From: CATOSP01 sp965237775
GTDB taxonomy: Bacteria > Chloroflexota > Dehalococcoidia > Lucifugimonadales > UBA3495
Length of the DNA stretch: 64,000 nucleotides
NCBI GenBank assembly: GCA_965237775.1
Contig: OZ250155.1
Coordinates: 3,658,001-3,722,000, forward strand
Direction: 5' to 3'
A program made the position numbers and the translations under genes. Below, piece after piece: positions 36,313-46,700 of this stretch. Under the pieces are notes generated by a model. The model was not told where the DNA came from. It searched no databases and saw only the letters and a list, made by a program, of their open reading frames with translations. Within the stretch, counting starts at the first letter, position 1. Every line of letters begins with the position of its first letter.

Positions 36313-36684
36313 CTAGGAACGAATCTCTGGAACGAACCATGGGACGAACCATGGGAACGAACCGCCGGCACTCGGGGACGCTCCGCGACGGCACGGTAAG
36401 GCCCCCGTTACGGGGGTTCCGGCACCCGCTGGTCCAATCAGGACCAATTGCGGCCGGCTGGGCTCTTCCACCATAAGGGCGACCACCACGACCGCCTCGA
36501 CGCTAACGGCCAGGCCCAGAGCCGAGCCTGCCAGCCTGCTCAGACGTCCGTGCGACCAACCCGACACCAGCCCGGATACCGGGCCGGTGATCAGGGCAGC
36601 AGCCAGGAGGACGCCAAGGGCCACCAGTCGCACCTCGTTGACAGGAGCAAGGGAGAGCATGACCACCAGTTCGGGGAGCGTCAT
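36313..36684 (-). CDS. Small membrane protein, unknown
   Basis: This frame of 123 residues starts at ATG 36684, preceded by AAGGA. Two or three hydrophobic helices are visible (VVMLSLAPVNEVRLVALGVL, LLAAALITGPVSGLVSG and LGLAVSVEAVVVVALMV). The last ~45 residues are Pro/Gly-rich and repeat PWFVPWFVP, so the real gene may be shorter or frameshifted there. I do not recognise a family. Confidence 0.4.
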   Translation of the reverse strand: MTLPELVVMLSLAPVNEVRLVALGVLLAAALITGPVSGLVSGWSHGRLSRLAGSALGLAVSVEAVVVVALMVEEPSRPQLVLIGPAGAGTPVTGALPCRRGASPSAGGSFPWFVPWFVPEIRS

Positions 36685-37318
36685 CTGGTTTCCTTATCGT
36701 TCACTTCAAGCCTACATGGCGACTCCCCACCCTGACAACGGCCTCCCCGGGCATTATGGAGGATGCTAGATTCTTCTTGCGGCATCCCAGGCAATGCGCC
36801 CAACCCTTCAGGGCACTCGGGGGTCAGCCCGCTGGAATCTTGCGACGGGCAGCATGACCGATGAGCCGGCTGCGAGGACTCCTATGCAGGTGGCGGCCTC
36901 GGTATTGGTGGTGATGTCGCTCGTGCAAAAGGACCGACCACCGGTCCCACCCGAACACGGACCAGACCCCCCTGGAGCCTGACACGGAGCGAAGTAGCCC
37001 TGAGAATGGACATCTCCATCCTTATGTACGCCATCGGAGTCGGCCGCTTGGTTCGGACGGCTTGGGCTTCGCGGCGGCGGCCTTGGGACAGCGTTGCGGC
37101 CATCCCATGTCTCCGGAACCGAAGCCGTCGTCTGACGACGGCATTCCCACCCGCCAAACTTCCAGAACGGTTTCTGGAAGTTTGGACTCTGCCGCTCTCT
37201 GTCCAGCGGGGAGGCGCACACCAGTATTGCCAGGAGATAGATTATCTCTCTGCTCGTCCTCAGTGCGTTGGCGGCTCCGTAGTCAGATAAACGTGATGTC
37301 AACGGGAATCTGCGCCGG
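36685..37318. other. Intergenic region between membrane protein and lipoprotein genes
   Basis: It is dominated by a 14-bp inverted repeat at 37154-37185. A long minus-strand frame (36808-37302) runs through this palindrome and shows no protein features. Confidence 0.5.
37154..37185. repeat. Perfect 14-bp inverted repeat with 4-base loop
   Basis: CCAAACTTCCAGAA pairs with TTCTGGAAGTTTGG around CGGT. It lies ~135 bp downstream of the lipoprotein stop. There is no T-run, so an ordinary intrinsic terminator is doubtful. It may protect the transcript 3' end or be a protein-binding site. Confidence 0.7.
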
Positions 37319-38611
37319 CTATTCGTAGGTCCATGTGTCGAAGCCCAGAACCGCCCTGGTCCCGTCTGAGTCCCTTATATCCGAGGCGGGAGTTGGGAAG
37401 GCGATGCCGTCGATCCGGCTCTCGCCAACGACCAATGCCGGTCTGTCTTCTGCGTCCGCGTCAAATGTGAGGGTGTCCGTGCCGCTGCCGCCGATGAGCG
37501 GCAGGCCCCAGCCTCCGGTCTGAGGATCCAGAACGTACAGTTCCACCTCGCCCTGGACGTGGACCGGTTCGCTGAAGGTCACCTCAACATCGCCCGCTTC
37601 GTTTCTGGTAAGTCCCACCACCGTGGGCGCTCCCGGAGTTCCGGGACCCATGGGGCCGCCCGACATGCTGGAGTCGTCCGGGAGGGTGATATATTCCGCG
37701 GGCGGTCCTATTTCATAAGGCTCATTGTATCCGCGGTAACTGATGGTGATGATGTCGCGCGTCTCGCCGTCCGGGCCCTCAACGCCAACCCTGACTTCCC
37801 TGGTCAAAAAGTCATCGGCGCCCACGACCTTGACAAGAGCGCTGCCCGGAAATCCAAATCCCTCCATCCCGCCTTCCGGTTTCATTGGGCCATAGGTGAT
37901 CACGTAGCCTTTGGTCCCATCCGCAAGGTCCACGGACTCCTTCAGAGTTCCCTCGGCATCACCCGGTTGGTGAATCAGTCCCACCAGTTGCATGACCTGT
38001 ATGGAGTCGGGAGGAGCTCCCTTGGCCCATAGCTTCGATTCAGGGTCCTGCATGTAGGCATCGCCTCCGGCGATTATCCCGTTCACCTCGATCTCTTGCC
38101 CCTCGGGGCTCATCGAGATTTGGAACCTGAATTTGTCCTCCGGCAGGACAGCGGCCCCGCTTAACCGCATGATGCCCTGCCCGGGGGGCGCACCGGCCCC
38201 CTCCACGGGGAGAACCGCCATCAGATCTAACTCCCCCTCGAAGGACAAACTCTTGACCTGCCGCATGGCCTGCGTATTGCAGGTGGAGACCGTTGCCACA
38301 TCGTCGAGCATGCCGCCGGGCGCACATTCCATCGGAAGCTCCACGCCGCCTGCCTTGGGCACGGCCATTGGCGCCTCGGTGGGTGCGGCCTTGGGGGCGT
38401 CGGCAGGAGCAACCATTGGGGCTTCAGCAGGCGCGGTCACCGGGGCTTCGGTAGGCGCAGCCTTGGGGATCTCGGCGGCGGCAGCTTCAGCTGTTGGAGC
38501 GGACCCTGGTCCCCTGGCCGGTTGTTCCGTTACGGCGGAGCCGTTGCTACAGCCAATAAGCATTGCGGACAACAAAACCATCGCCATTACAAGATAGAGC
38601 GCCTTTTTCAT
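37319..38611 (-). CDS. Secreted lipoprotein with LppX/LprG-like domain
   Basis: I choose ATG 38611 (MKKALYLVMAMVLLSAML-IGC), giving 430 residues; eight upstream codons would precede an ideal signal. The lipobox is LIGC. A low-complexity linker of PTEAP/APAEAP repeats spans ~30-95. The body (VKSLSFEGELDLMAVLP, FRFQISMSPEGQEIEVNG, DAYMQDPESKLWAKG) matches the LppX_LprAFG-like fold that carries lipids in Actinobacteria and Chloroflexota. The C-terminal ~110 residues form a domain with VTFSEPVHVQGEVELYVLD. It is transcribed opposite to its neighbours. Confidence 0.8.
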   Translation of the reverse strand: MKKALYLVMAMVLLSAMLIGCSNGSAVTEQPARGPGSAPTAEAAAAEIPKAAPTEAPVTAPAEAPMVAPADAPKAAPTEAPMAVPKAGGVELPMECAPGGMLDDVATVSTCNTQAMRQVKSLSFEGELDLMAVLPVEGAGAPPGQGIMRLSGAAVLPEDKFRFQISMSPEGQEIEVNGIIAGGDAYMQDPESKLWAKGAPPDSIQVMQLVGLIHQPGDAEGTLKESVDLADGTKGYVITYGPMKPEGGMEGFGFPGSALVKVVGADDFLTREVRVGVEGPDGETRDIITISYRGYNEPYEIGPPAEYITLPDDSSMSGGPMGPGTPGAPTVVGLTRNEAGDVEVTFSEPVHVQGEVELYVLDPQTGGWGLPLIGGSGTDTLTFDADAEDRPALVVGESRIDGIAFPTPASDIRDSDGTRAVLGFDTWTYE

Positions 38612-38929
38612 ATCTTTCACGTCAAACCCTTCCAATCAAGTAACCCGTCGCTTCCAAGTTGATGTGCCTTCAATCATACAATCTCAGCTTGATGACCTTT
38701 TACAGTACGCATGGGGACTTTGGACGGTTTTGTTGATGGAGGCATCCCCAACCGGTATGGACGGCCGTTTCATCCGGGGGGCGGCCCGGAATCCGGCCAA
38801 CCCTCCCGCCGGGACATCTCATACAGTTCAATGACTTGGGCCACGGATGTACGCGCGACTGCCATCCCTATCAGGTCAATCGCAGGATAAAGGTCAACTA
38901 AAAGATAGTGACCCAATGACAGACAGGCG

Positions 38930-39780
38930 ACAGCTGGGACGCGGCGGCGGACGGCGACCGGGAAGGCTCACACTGTCAGTGGGCTGACCGGGGGCGTGGC
39001 CTATACGGTGCGGGTCATTGCCGTCAACGCGGTGGGGGAGAGCGATCCCTCGGATGAGGTCACCGGAACGCCGCCCGAAACGGCCGAGACCCCCGAACCG
39101 GAGCCGACCGAACCGGAGCCGACCGAGCCGGAGCCGACCGAGCCCGCCGGCAGCGCCGCGGAACCTCGCTGCTGAGGTATCAGACCAGGGCTCCGTGGCT
39201 CTGACCTGGGACGACCCGGGCGATGCCAGCATCACCGGCTACCGGATACTGCGGCGGAACCGCGAAACCGACCCCTACGGACAATTCCAGACAATCGACG
39301 ACGACACCGGGTCGGCAGCCACCAGCTACACCGATAACACGGTGGCAACGGACACCCGCTACGTGTACCGGGTCAAGGCCATCAACGGGGCCGGCCTCAG
39401 CGAGCGGTCCAACCATGTGCGCGCCGACAACGTGAAGGATTCAGTTCCCGCCGCCCCACCGGACTATCCGCGACGGCCAGCCGGGACGCCGCCACGCTGA
39501 CCTGGGACGACCCCGGGGACGGCAGCATCACCAGCTACCGGATACTGCGGCGGAACCGGGACACCGACGCCGTAGGCGAATTCACGGTTGTCAACAGCGA
39601 CACCGGGTCGGTGGCCACCACCTACACCGATGAAACGGTGGAGCCGGGAAACCGCTACGCATACCGGGTCAAGGCGATCAACGCCGACGGGTCCAGCGAG
39701 CCATCTGGTTACCCCGCGCCGACACGCCGGACTGAGCCGGCGCAGGCACGGGGTAACCAGAACGGGGTAACCAGAGGAGA
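38930..39780 (+). pseudogene. Fragment of an FN3 surface-protein gene
   Basis: Pieces in shifting frames: LTGGVAYTVRVIAVNAVGES, an EPTEPEPTEP stretch made of 12-bp tandem repeats, then SITGYRILRRNRETDPYGQF and RVKAINGAGLSERSNHV. A second FN3 unit follows (SITSYRILRRNRDTDAVGEF, EPGNRYAYRVKAINADGSS). At least two frameshifts separate them and there is no start or signal peptide. These are relics of a gene related to those at 25710 and 43730. Confidence 0.75.
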
Positions 39781-39970
39781 TCTCCGTACATGGACCGGCA
39801 GGGAGGCGCGGACGGACGAAATGGGTCCGGCCTCCCCGCCGGCAGCCCCGAATCGTAGGGTTACCGCGCTTCCAAGAGCGGTCCTCACACCTCGCCAATC
39901 CGCTAATCCCTGAACGAATCCGCCAGAATCGTGGGACAAATCCTGCCCGAAACACTCGGATCTCAGCTAA

Positions 39971-40399
39971 TTGAACACCCTCTCAGGGAACCAGGACGGC
40001 ATACGGTTAAGGCGGGGCACGAAGGGCTTTCCCCTCAACGTCGTCTCTGACGGAGCCCTGGTCCCAGCTTGCTACGGGTATCCGCCCCCGGCATTCAACC
40101 AACAGATGTGCACGGAGTTAAATTCCATACTCCAGAAGTCCAGCGTCCCTCAGGAAGTAGTGGGTGTACTTAGACAGGACCCATTGGACACCGGGCCGTT
40201 CAAGCCCGCAGGCAGAGGCATGGCACTCTCCTGCCGCACGGACCTCCCGCTGGACGAATCCCGACTGGACTCCCTGACAGGTTGGCTTCACCAGGTTATT
40301 TCCAAGATCAGGAAGTATGAGGGAGTCAGCCGAACGGACAGCAAACCGCGGGTTGAGACCTGCCACAGGCTCGGCACACTTACGCCACCTGCGAAATAA
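39971..40399 (+). CDS. Hypothetical protein, weakly supported
   Basis: A TTG-start frame of 142 residues reads SVPQEVVGVLRQDPLDTGPF and LTGWLHQVISKIRKYEGVSR. I see no family motif and no membrane segment. It lies directly upstream of the truncated Uma2 gene in the same direction. The start is uncertain. Confidence 0.35.
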   Translation: MNTLSGNQDGIRLRRGTKGFPLNVVSDGALVPACYGYPPPAFNQQMCTELNSILQKSSVPQEVVGVLRQDPLDTGPFKPAGRGMALSCRTDLPLDESRLDSLTGWLHQVISKIRKYEGVSRTDSKPRVETCHRLGTLTPPAK

Positions 40400-40443
40400 C
40401 GCTAGAACCAATAAACCAGAACCACCATGCCAAGAGGCCGACC

Positions 40444-41058
40444 ATGACCACCAAGCCTCAAACGCTCCTCCCACTCCCGGACCCGCCGGAGCGCGAGCCA
40501 GACGATATGACCAGCGTCCAACACCTCGGCGAGAACGGCAACCTGCACCACCTGGTCCAGTATCTCGGCAACCCCGAAACCACCATCGTGTCGGGGGAAA
40601 GATACATCGTCCCTGTGCCGGGAACGCCGTCCAACCAGCGAATCGCGCCCGACATGCTCATCTCCTTCAACTCGGACCCGGCGCTATACCGGCAGGACAA
40701 CGGCTACGTCATATCCAGGCAGGGCAAGCCTCCGGACCTGGTAATGGAGATAGCCTCGGAGAGAACCGGCAAGAACGATGTTGAAGACAAACCGGCCAGA
40801 TACGCGGCGCTGGGCATCCCGGAATATTGGCGGTTCGACGAGACCGGCGACTTCCACGGGGCCAGGCTGGCCGGGGACAGGCTTGTGGACAGCCAATACG
40901 AGCCAATCGACAACCTCGGAAGCAGCCTTCCGGCGATGGCTCCCATCGCCATTCCGGCCACCGGCAATATGAACACCATGCCGATTAGCAGAAAGACCCC
41001 TATCACCTCATCTTGGTCTGCTCCCCAAGGCATTCATCCACCTCGCTCCACTCCATAG
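40444..41058 (+). CDS. Uma2-family protein with a replaced C-terminus
   Basis: ATG 40444 follows AGAGG. The first ~155 residues parallel the Uma2 protein at 6500: LPLPDPPEREPDDMTSVQHL, MLISFNSDPALYR, GKPPDLVMEIASERTGK and RYAALGIPEYWRFDETGDFH. After YEPIDN the family sequence ends and unrelated residues follow (LGSSLPAMAPIAIPATGN). On the opposite strand that DNA reads like a membrane helix (EVIGVFLLIGMVFILPVAGM). The gene is therefore probably truncated by a rearrangement and may lack the end of the fold and the coiled coil. Confidence 0.65.
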   Translation: MTTKPQTLLPLPDPPEREPDDMTSVQHLGENGNLHHLVQYLGNPETTIVSGERYIVPVPGTPSNQRIAPDMLISFNSDPALYRQDNGYVISRQGKPPDLVMEIASERTGKNDVEDKPARYAALGIPEYWRFDETGDFHGARLAGDRLVDSQYEPIDNLGSSLPAMAPIAIPATGNMNTMPISRKTPITSSWSAPQGIHPPRSTP

Positions 41059-41270
41059 AGCTGCTCAAGAGACTGCGCCATACTACTGCCGTATCCCGAC
41101 GTTGACAATTCCCTCCCGGATGTGAGATACCCCCCGCCTGTGCTCATAACGAGGCCCAAAAATCCACACGCCGGGAAGGACACTATGACTTAGGCCCAAC
41201 CCCCCAATCAATCATCTCCACTTTCAAACCCAAACAAACCCAAATCGAATTTTACAAGAGGAGAACCACT

Positions 41271-42230
41271 TTGCACCCCAAGTCACTCATATTCACCCTA
41301 ATTGCGCTCGCGCTGGTCGTAACCTGCATCACATTCCTCTCATGGAAGGCGCCGGACTCCTCCGCCCGACAGGAGTCCACCTCAGACACGACCATCGACC
41401 CTGGAGCCAACACCTTCTACATCGGCCCCTACGTCTGGGGCATCCTTTATAAGATTGCCGACGTCCAGACCGTCCCCGAGAACGTCACGGTCAGGCTCGC
41501 AGTCAATCCCAACATCACAGTCTCCGCCACTCTCTCAGACCAAATCACCGGGGGCGGAGGCTCCCATGTGGAAAGCAACATCTGGACCATCCCGACGTCA
41601 GCCCTGCTGGAGGTAATCCAAAGGGCGGACGTTACCGAGGCGGAACGCCACCTCGACGGGCCATCGGGGCAGGTCGACCGCTGGCCGCGCATGAACGAGA
41701 CCCTGAAACTCGTCATGGAGTCGCGGAGAGCCGGAGTCCCCGACAACCAGGCGGCACTCCACGCCTTCTACGCCAAAAGTGGAAAGATTATAACGACCAT
41801 CAGCATTCCCGACTCAGACAGAAGGGCACAGGTCACAACCTGGCTGACCAAAGAGGGAATCCACATTCCGGTTGGCAACAAGCAGACCGATACCTACCAC
41901 GACCTCACCGTCATGCTGCCCGTCAACAGGATGGAAACCCTGCTGGGCCAGTACGACGACATCCATCTACGCGCCGAGACCCTTGCGGGCATGAACCTCC
42001 CGCTGAACCGCTCCAGGTGGACACAGGATGCCAGGGACTTTGAAAACTTCTACATCGACGTGGCCCTTGGCACCATCACGCCGTCCTCCATAAGAGACGA
42101 CCTCGACAGGAGAAACAGAGAACGGACTGGCGACGGGAGGAGAAGACCGGACTCGAGGTCAAGGTCGGCATCATCGACTGAGGGTTTGCAAACATCAACA
42201 ACCTCCCGAACTCCCCATCAGACTACCTGA
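41271..42230 (+). pseudogene. Membrane-anchored protein, probably the front of a broken S8-type peptidase gene
   Basis: A TTG start at 41271 follows a strong GAGGAG site. Residues ~5-25 form a signal anchor (LIFTLIALALVVTCITFLSW). The body (TPENVTVRLAVNPNI-like β segments, ALHAFYAKSGKIITTISIPD, YHDLTVMLPVNRMETLLGQY) stays open to ~residue 285. The C-terminus then turns into Arg/Ser-rich nonsense. Another frame at ~42130-42200 reads GLEVKVGIID-stop-GFANI, which resembles the start of a subtilisin-type catalytic domain (the usual D-x-GF). A frameshift and a TGA would explain the loss. The peptidase identity is tentative. Confidence 0.5.
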
Positions 42231-42415
42231 AGCCATATGACCAGTCAGACCCAACCGCGCTTTCGAACGCCGACGCCAACGCCTACTTGCCAGCCAGTGT
42301 CGGAAGGGACAGTGCCTCACGGCGCCGTCATTGCGATTACGTCAATCCCGTGTCAACCGTTGGTCGGGATCCCAGACATCCGCTCCGGCTCTGCGGCCGC
42401 AGGTTCGGAGAACTG

Positions 42416-42637
42416 GTGCAACTTCTCTTCATAGTCATATCGGCGCCCATCCCCGCAATCGCCATCTTCCTCGTAACCAGTATCGCCATAGACGACTGCG
42501 CAAGATACCAGCCATGCAACAGAACATACATCGACGTCAGCAAAGCCCTCCTCCTGTGCCTGTTCACATTCGCCTTCTCCATACCCACATGGGTCATGGT
42601 CGCCATAGGGCCCGCCAAGGACGACCAATCAGCATAG
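42416..42637 (+). CDS. Small membrane protein, unknown
   Basis: From GTG 42416, 73 residues contain two hydrophobic helices (LLFIVISAPIPAIAIFLVTS and ALLLCLFTFAFSIPTWVMVA) joined by a loop with two Cys (DDCARYQPCNRTY). No family is recognised and the start is uncertain; the frame is open further upstream. Confidence 0.35.
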   Translation: MQLLFIVISAPIPAIAIFLVTSIAIDDCARYQPCNRTYIDVSKALLLCLFTFAFSIPTWVMVAIGPAKDDQSA

Positions 42638-42739
42638 AAGCACGATGAGAGCGGCCATCCCTGTTGCCCGCCGCCAACATGGGAACCCCGAAGACCGGAG
42701 GCTTCCCATACGCCCCCGACGGGCGACGAAACGCATCAG

Positions 42740-42990
42740 GTACTCGTGGTGGCGTTGCCGCTGGACGGCGGAGCAGACGCGGCGGCGAAGGACGCCTCCG
42801 GAGACACGTCCCCTGTACCTCGTTGCGGGCCAGAGGTGGCGCCCCCCTGGGCTCGCAGGGCCAAGCTGGCATTGTCCGCCTCCTGCTTGACCGGGGTGGA
42901 GACGCCGCCGTAACCGACGGGAACGGGGAGGCCCCGTGCGACGTGCTCGACTCCGAGGACGACAGCTTCAGGGCACTGCTCTGCCGTTAG
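42740..42990 (+). pseudogene. Ankyrin-repeat fragment
   Basis: Two frames give PLDGGADAAAKDASGDTSPV and then GQAGIVRLLLDRGGDAAVTD followed by GNGEAPCDVLDSEDDSFRAL. These are typical ankyrin helices with a frameshift between them. No start is present. Confidence 0.55.
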
Positions 42991-43600
42991 GCGTGACCCA
43001 TCCCCATCTTGCGGCAGACCTCCGACAGCGGGGCGCCCTCCGCGCAATCCACCATTTGAGCAAGAAATCCACAACCAAAGCCAAGGTGGGATGTGCATTT
43101 ACAATACATCGGTGATTGGGCTGGGATTCTCGCAGAAATCCTTCGGCCCTTGATTGCAGGACGGTGCGGCAGCGGCCCTTGACCTCGTCTTTCCGGATGG
43201 ACAGCCCGTGGAGGAAATTCCCGGCCCTCTCCTTTACCAGGGCCCTGGTTCCCAAGCACAGGTTCCCGGTCGCTTCCTCCCTCACCCAGCCCCAGATGGT
43301 CTCATCGGCGCCTCCGTCCGGGCTGTAGCCCGGCAGAGCCTGCCCTCGTGAAAACGGGGGTTCACCAGCCGCAGTTCCAAGCCCGGCGACCGCAGATACT
43401 CACGGACCGCCTCCCCCCGGTGCGCCGGCGCGTTGTCCCAGATCACGTCCAACGGCCCGGAGCGCCTCTGCCGCAACCGCTCCAGGAAGGCAGCCGAAGT
43501 TCCGGAGTTGCTGTTCCCCTCCAGGTCCATCCATTCCACCGCGCCCGTTTCCAGGCACACTGCCGAGTAGTAGCCAGCCTTCCCCGCACGGAGCGGAATA
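42968..43600 (-). pseudogene. IS630-type transposase, 5'-truncated and interrupted by the hairpin insert
   Basis: The frame reads CLETGAVEWMDLEGNSNSGT, LDVIWDNAPAHRGEAVREYL (catalytic Asp) and LELRLVN, then the 23-bp insert. It resumes in another frame as LPGYSPDGGADETIWGWVRE (catalytic Glu), LCLGTRALVKERAGNFLHGL and NAHPTLALV. The N-terminal third is absent, ending just upstream of the giant gene at 43730. Removing the insert restores one frame. Confidence 0.8.
43337..43359 (-). repeat. 23-bp hairpin insert, copy 3 (minus strand)
   Basis: Read on the minus strand it is CCCCGTTTTCACGAGGGCAG plus GCT, between AAC and CTG. The intact gene reads GTG-AAC-CTG-CCG (V-N-L-P). It matches copies 1-2 apart from compensating changes in the stem. 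Confidence 0.85.
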
Positions 43601-43729
43601 CTAAAAAGATAAAACAGGGCAAGCCCGCTTCCCCGTATTCTGTAAATGAGGGACAGGGAGAAAAAACAGAACAAGAGGTTCTCAAGAAAGGGAGGGATGA
43701 TTCCCGCCCGGAGACCCGGAAGGGGAACC

Positions 43730-46700
43730 ATGAGAATGCAGGTCCTGGCCATCACATTAGCCGCGGCACTGGCCCTGGCGGCAGCACTGGCCATATCCAC
43801 GTCCGCCGCGGCGGACAACGGCATGTTCCCCGTGCCCGGGGCCGGGGAGAAGACCCTGGCTGGAGACCCGCAGAAGGACGCCTGGCAGCGGGCCCTCCTC
43901 ACCCCCCAGGCCAGCCACGCGGGGAAGCTCGTGGGAGTCAGGGTGTTCTACAGGGACAACGCCGGGAACGGCCAGACATCTCCGGACCGCCCCGGAAGAC
44001 AGGTCAAAAACGCGGACACCGGGCTCGCCTTCGAAAAAGCAACCTACGCATTCCCCGTCCTGGAAGGCATCCCGACCAGCTACCAGGTGGGGACAGTCCG
44101 GGCAGCAGACCAGGAAGCGGTAACCTACGCCATCACCAGCCAGCCAGCGGGCAGCCACTTCGCCGTGGACTCAGACGGCGTGATCACCACCAGCAGGGTC
44201 TGGGACTACGAGACCGCCGGGCGCCCGGGCCCGCACTCCATCACGATCACCGCCACCCGGACGTCGGACTCCACAACCGCCACCGCCGCCGTGACGGTAA
44301 CCATCGAGAACGAACTCGAAGCCGGCCAAATCCTGACCCTGAACGACATCCCAGGCGTCACCTGGGAACGGGTGGAAGGCACCCATTTCATCATGGCCAA
44401 GGACGGGACCGGGAGAAGGCCGGAGTACGAACTCAACGTCCAACTCCAGTGTATAAACAACTACACGACTGGCGGGAACGACTACACAGACACCCTGAAG
44501 ATCTGGCAGTCCGGCGCCCTCATACACTATCCGGCCGTGCTGCCCGAAGGGAACCGGCCCTTCACGGGCAACGAGAACCCGCTGCTCCAGTCAGACCTGT
44601 GGAATACCCACAACCTGACGAGCCCCACCAGGCCGGCCGGGTCCAACAGGCCCGGCTCCGCCTGCGAAGAGGACTACACGGACATCTGGAACGACGGGGA
44701 CACCATCTACGCGATGGACGCCGCCAACCGGCTGATCAAGGCCCACCGGCTGGAGGGGAACGGGTCAGTCATCGTGCGGGACCAGACCCGGGACATACCG
44801 GTGACCGACGACCACTACCGGACTGCGTGGAGGATCCAAGGAATCTGGGCCGACGACAACACTGTCTGGGTCACCTCCGCGGAGACCGAGCCCATAAACG
44901 AGAACCCCCACACCGCGGCCTACAGCAGGTCCACCTTCCTGAGGGACAAAATCAAGGACTACACCGGGATGCCCGAACTCGACCAGTCCGAGGACCACGA
45001 GGACAACCAGAATAGACTGTACCGCCCCGCGGACAAGTGGCTCGGCGACGGCAAGCTGTGGGCCCTCCACACCCAGTACCGGAACGCGGTGGGCGCCGTG
45101 GACCCGGGCGAGAACAACCCCGATTCGTTCCTGACCTGCACCGATTCGGGCAACATCATACGCGAACTGCAGGCTGCCTGGGAACCGGACACAGCCAAGA
45201 CCCCGCTCAGGACCACGGGCAACGAGGACATTGACCGTCTCTACATCCTCAGCGAGGGGAAACACATAATCACGAGCATAGACACCTCGGCGTGCCCCCC
45301 GGAGCTGGTGAACAGCGAGTACAACACCCGGAACATACCGGGCAGGCCGGAGGAACCGGACGGCTCCGGAAAGCTACAGGAGCCGACCGGCATATCGACC
45401 AATCCAGGCACCCCGTTCATGTACTTCTCCTTCAAGACCGGGGAGATCCTCTCCATCAGCAAGATACTACCCAGCGTGGACTCGGATGACATCAGCTTCC
45501 CGGAGAACATACCCGGCGGCGATGCCATCGGGAACCGGTACGACCCGATAACCGAAGGCATTGACCAGAACCCCTACGCCTGGGAGATGACCGGGACCGA
45601 TGCCGGCAGCTTTGAGCACCGGACCACCGGCAACCGGTATTTCCAGATACTGGCCAAGCCGGGAGTCGACTACGACTACGAGACCAAGAACGTCTACAGC
45701 GTCACCCTCTCGGTGACCGACATTGACAACGATAAAACAACCCAGGACATCACCCTCAATGTGGTCAACCTGAACGAGGACATCCGGGGAGACGTCTCAA
45801 TAGAAGGAGAGTTCCTGGTCGGCAGAACCCTGACGGCCAACCATGAGAATGTCGAAGACCCGGACGGGCTGGACAACAACCCCGAACCGGCCTACCAGTG
45901 GCTGAGAAACGATGCGCCCATATCCGGGGCCGAGTCCAAGACCTACGAGCTCATAGGGGCAGACCACGGGGATCTCATATCCGCCGAGCTCACCTTCACC
46001 GATGAAGGGAGCTTCGAGAACAAACTCCCCATCCCCGGGAAGATTGTGAACTACATACCGGTGACCGTCTCACTCTCCCCGGCAACCCTCTCCGTGGAGG
46101 AGGGCGCGACCGGCGACATGACCGTCACCCTGAGCGAGGCGCCGCACCGGGAGGTGAAGTTCAGCATCACCGCCACAGCCGGAGAGGGCGCCCTGGACGA
46201 CGAGTACAACTACACTCCCGGGGAGCTGACTTTCTCCGGGACCGAAAGGGTCAAGACCGTCACCTTCACCTCCAACGAGGACAGCGTCGACGAGGAAAAC
46301 GAGACCGTGACCGTGACCGTGAACCTGGGAACTCTCCCGGAGCGGGTCACCGCCGGGACCGCGGACGAGACCGAGGTCACGATAACCGACAACGACACCG
46401 CAGGCGCCTCGACCAGCAGGGATGAGCTGGAAATCCAAGAGGGAGAGAACGAGAGCTACACCGTCGTCCTGGACTCCAAGCCGACGGACGAAGTGAAGGT
46501 CACCCTCACCCTGCCGGCCTCGCCGGAGCTCACCCTGTCGGACACGACCCTGACCTTTAGGCCGGCGAACTGGGAAACCGAGCAGACAGTCACCGTCACC
46601 GCTCAACAGGACGACGACTCGCTCCACGAGCCGGACCGGGCCGTCACCCACGCCGTGACGTCCGACGACCCGAAGTACGGGGCCCTGGCCGGCTGGGGGG

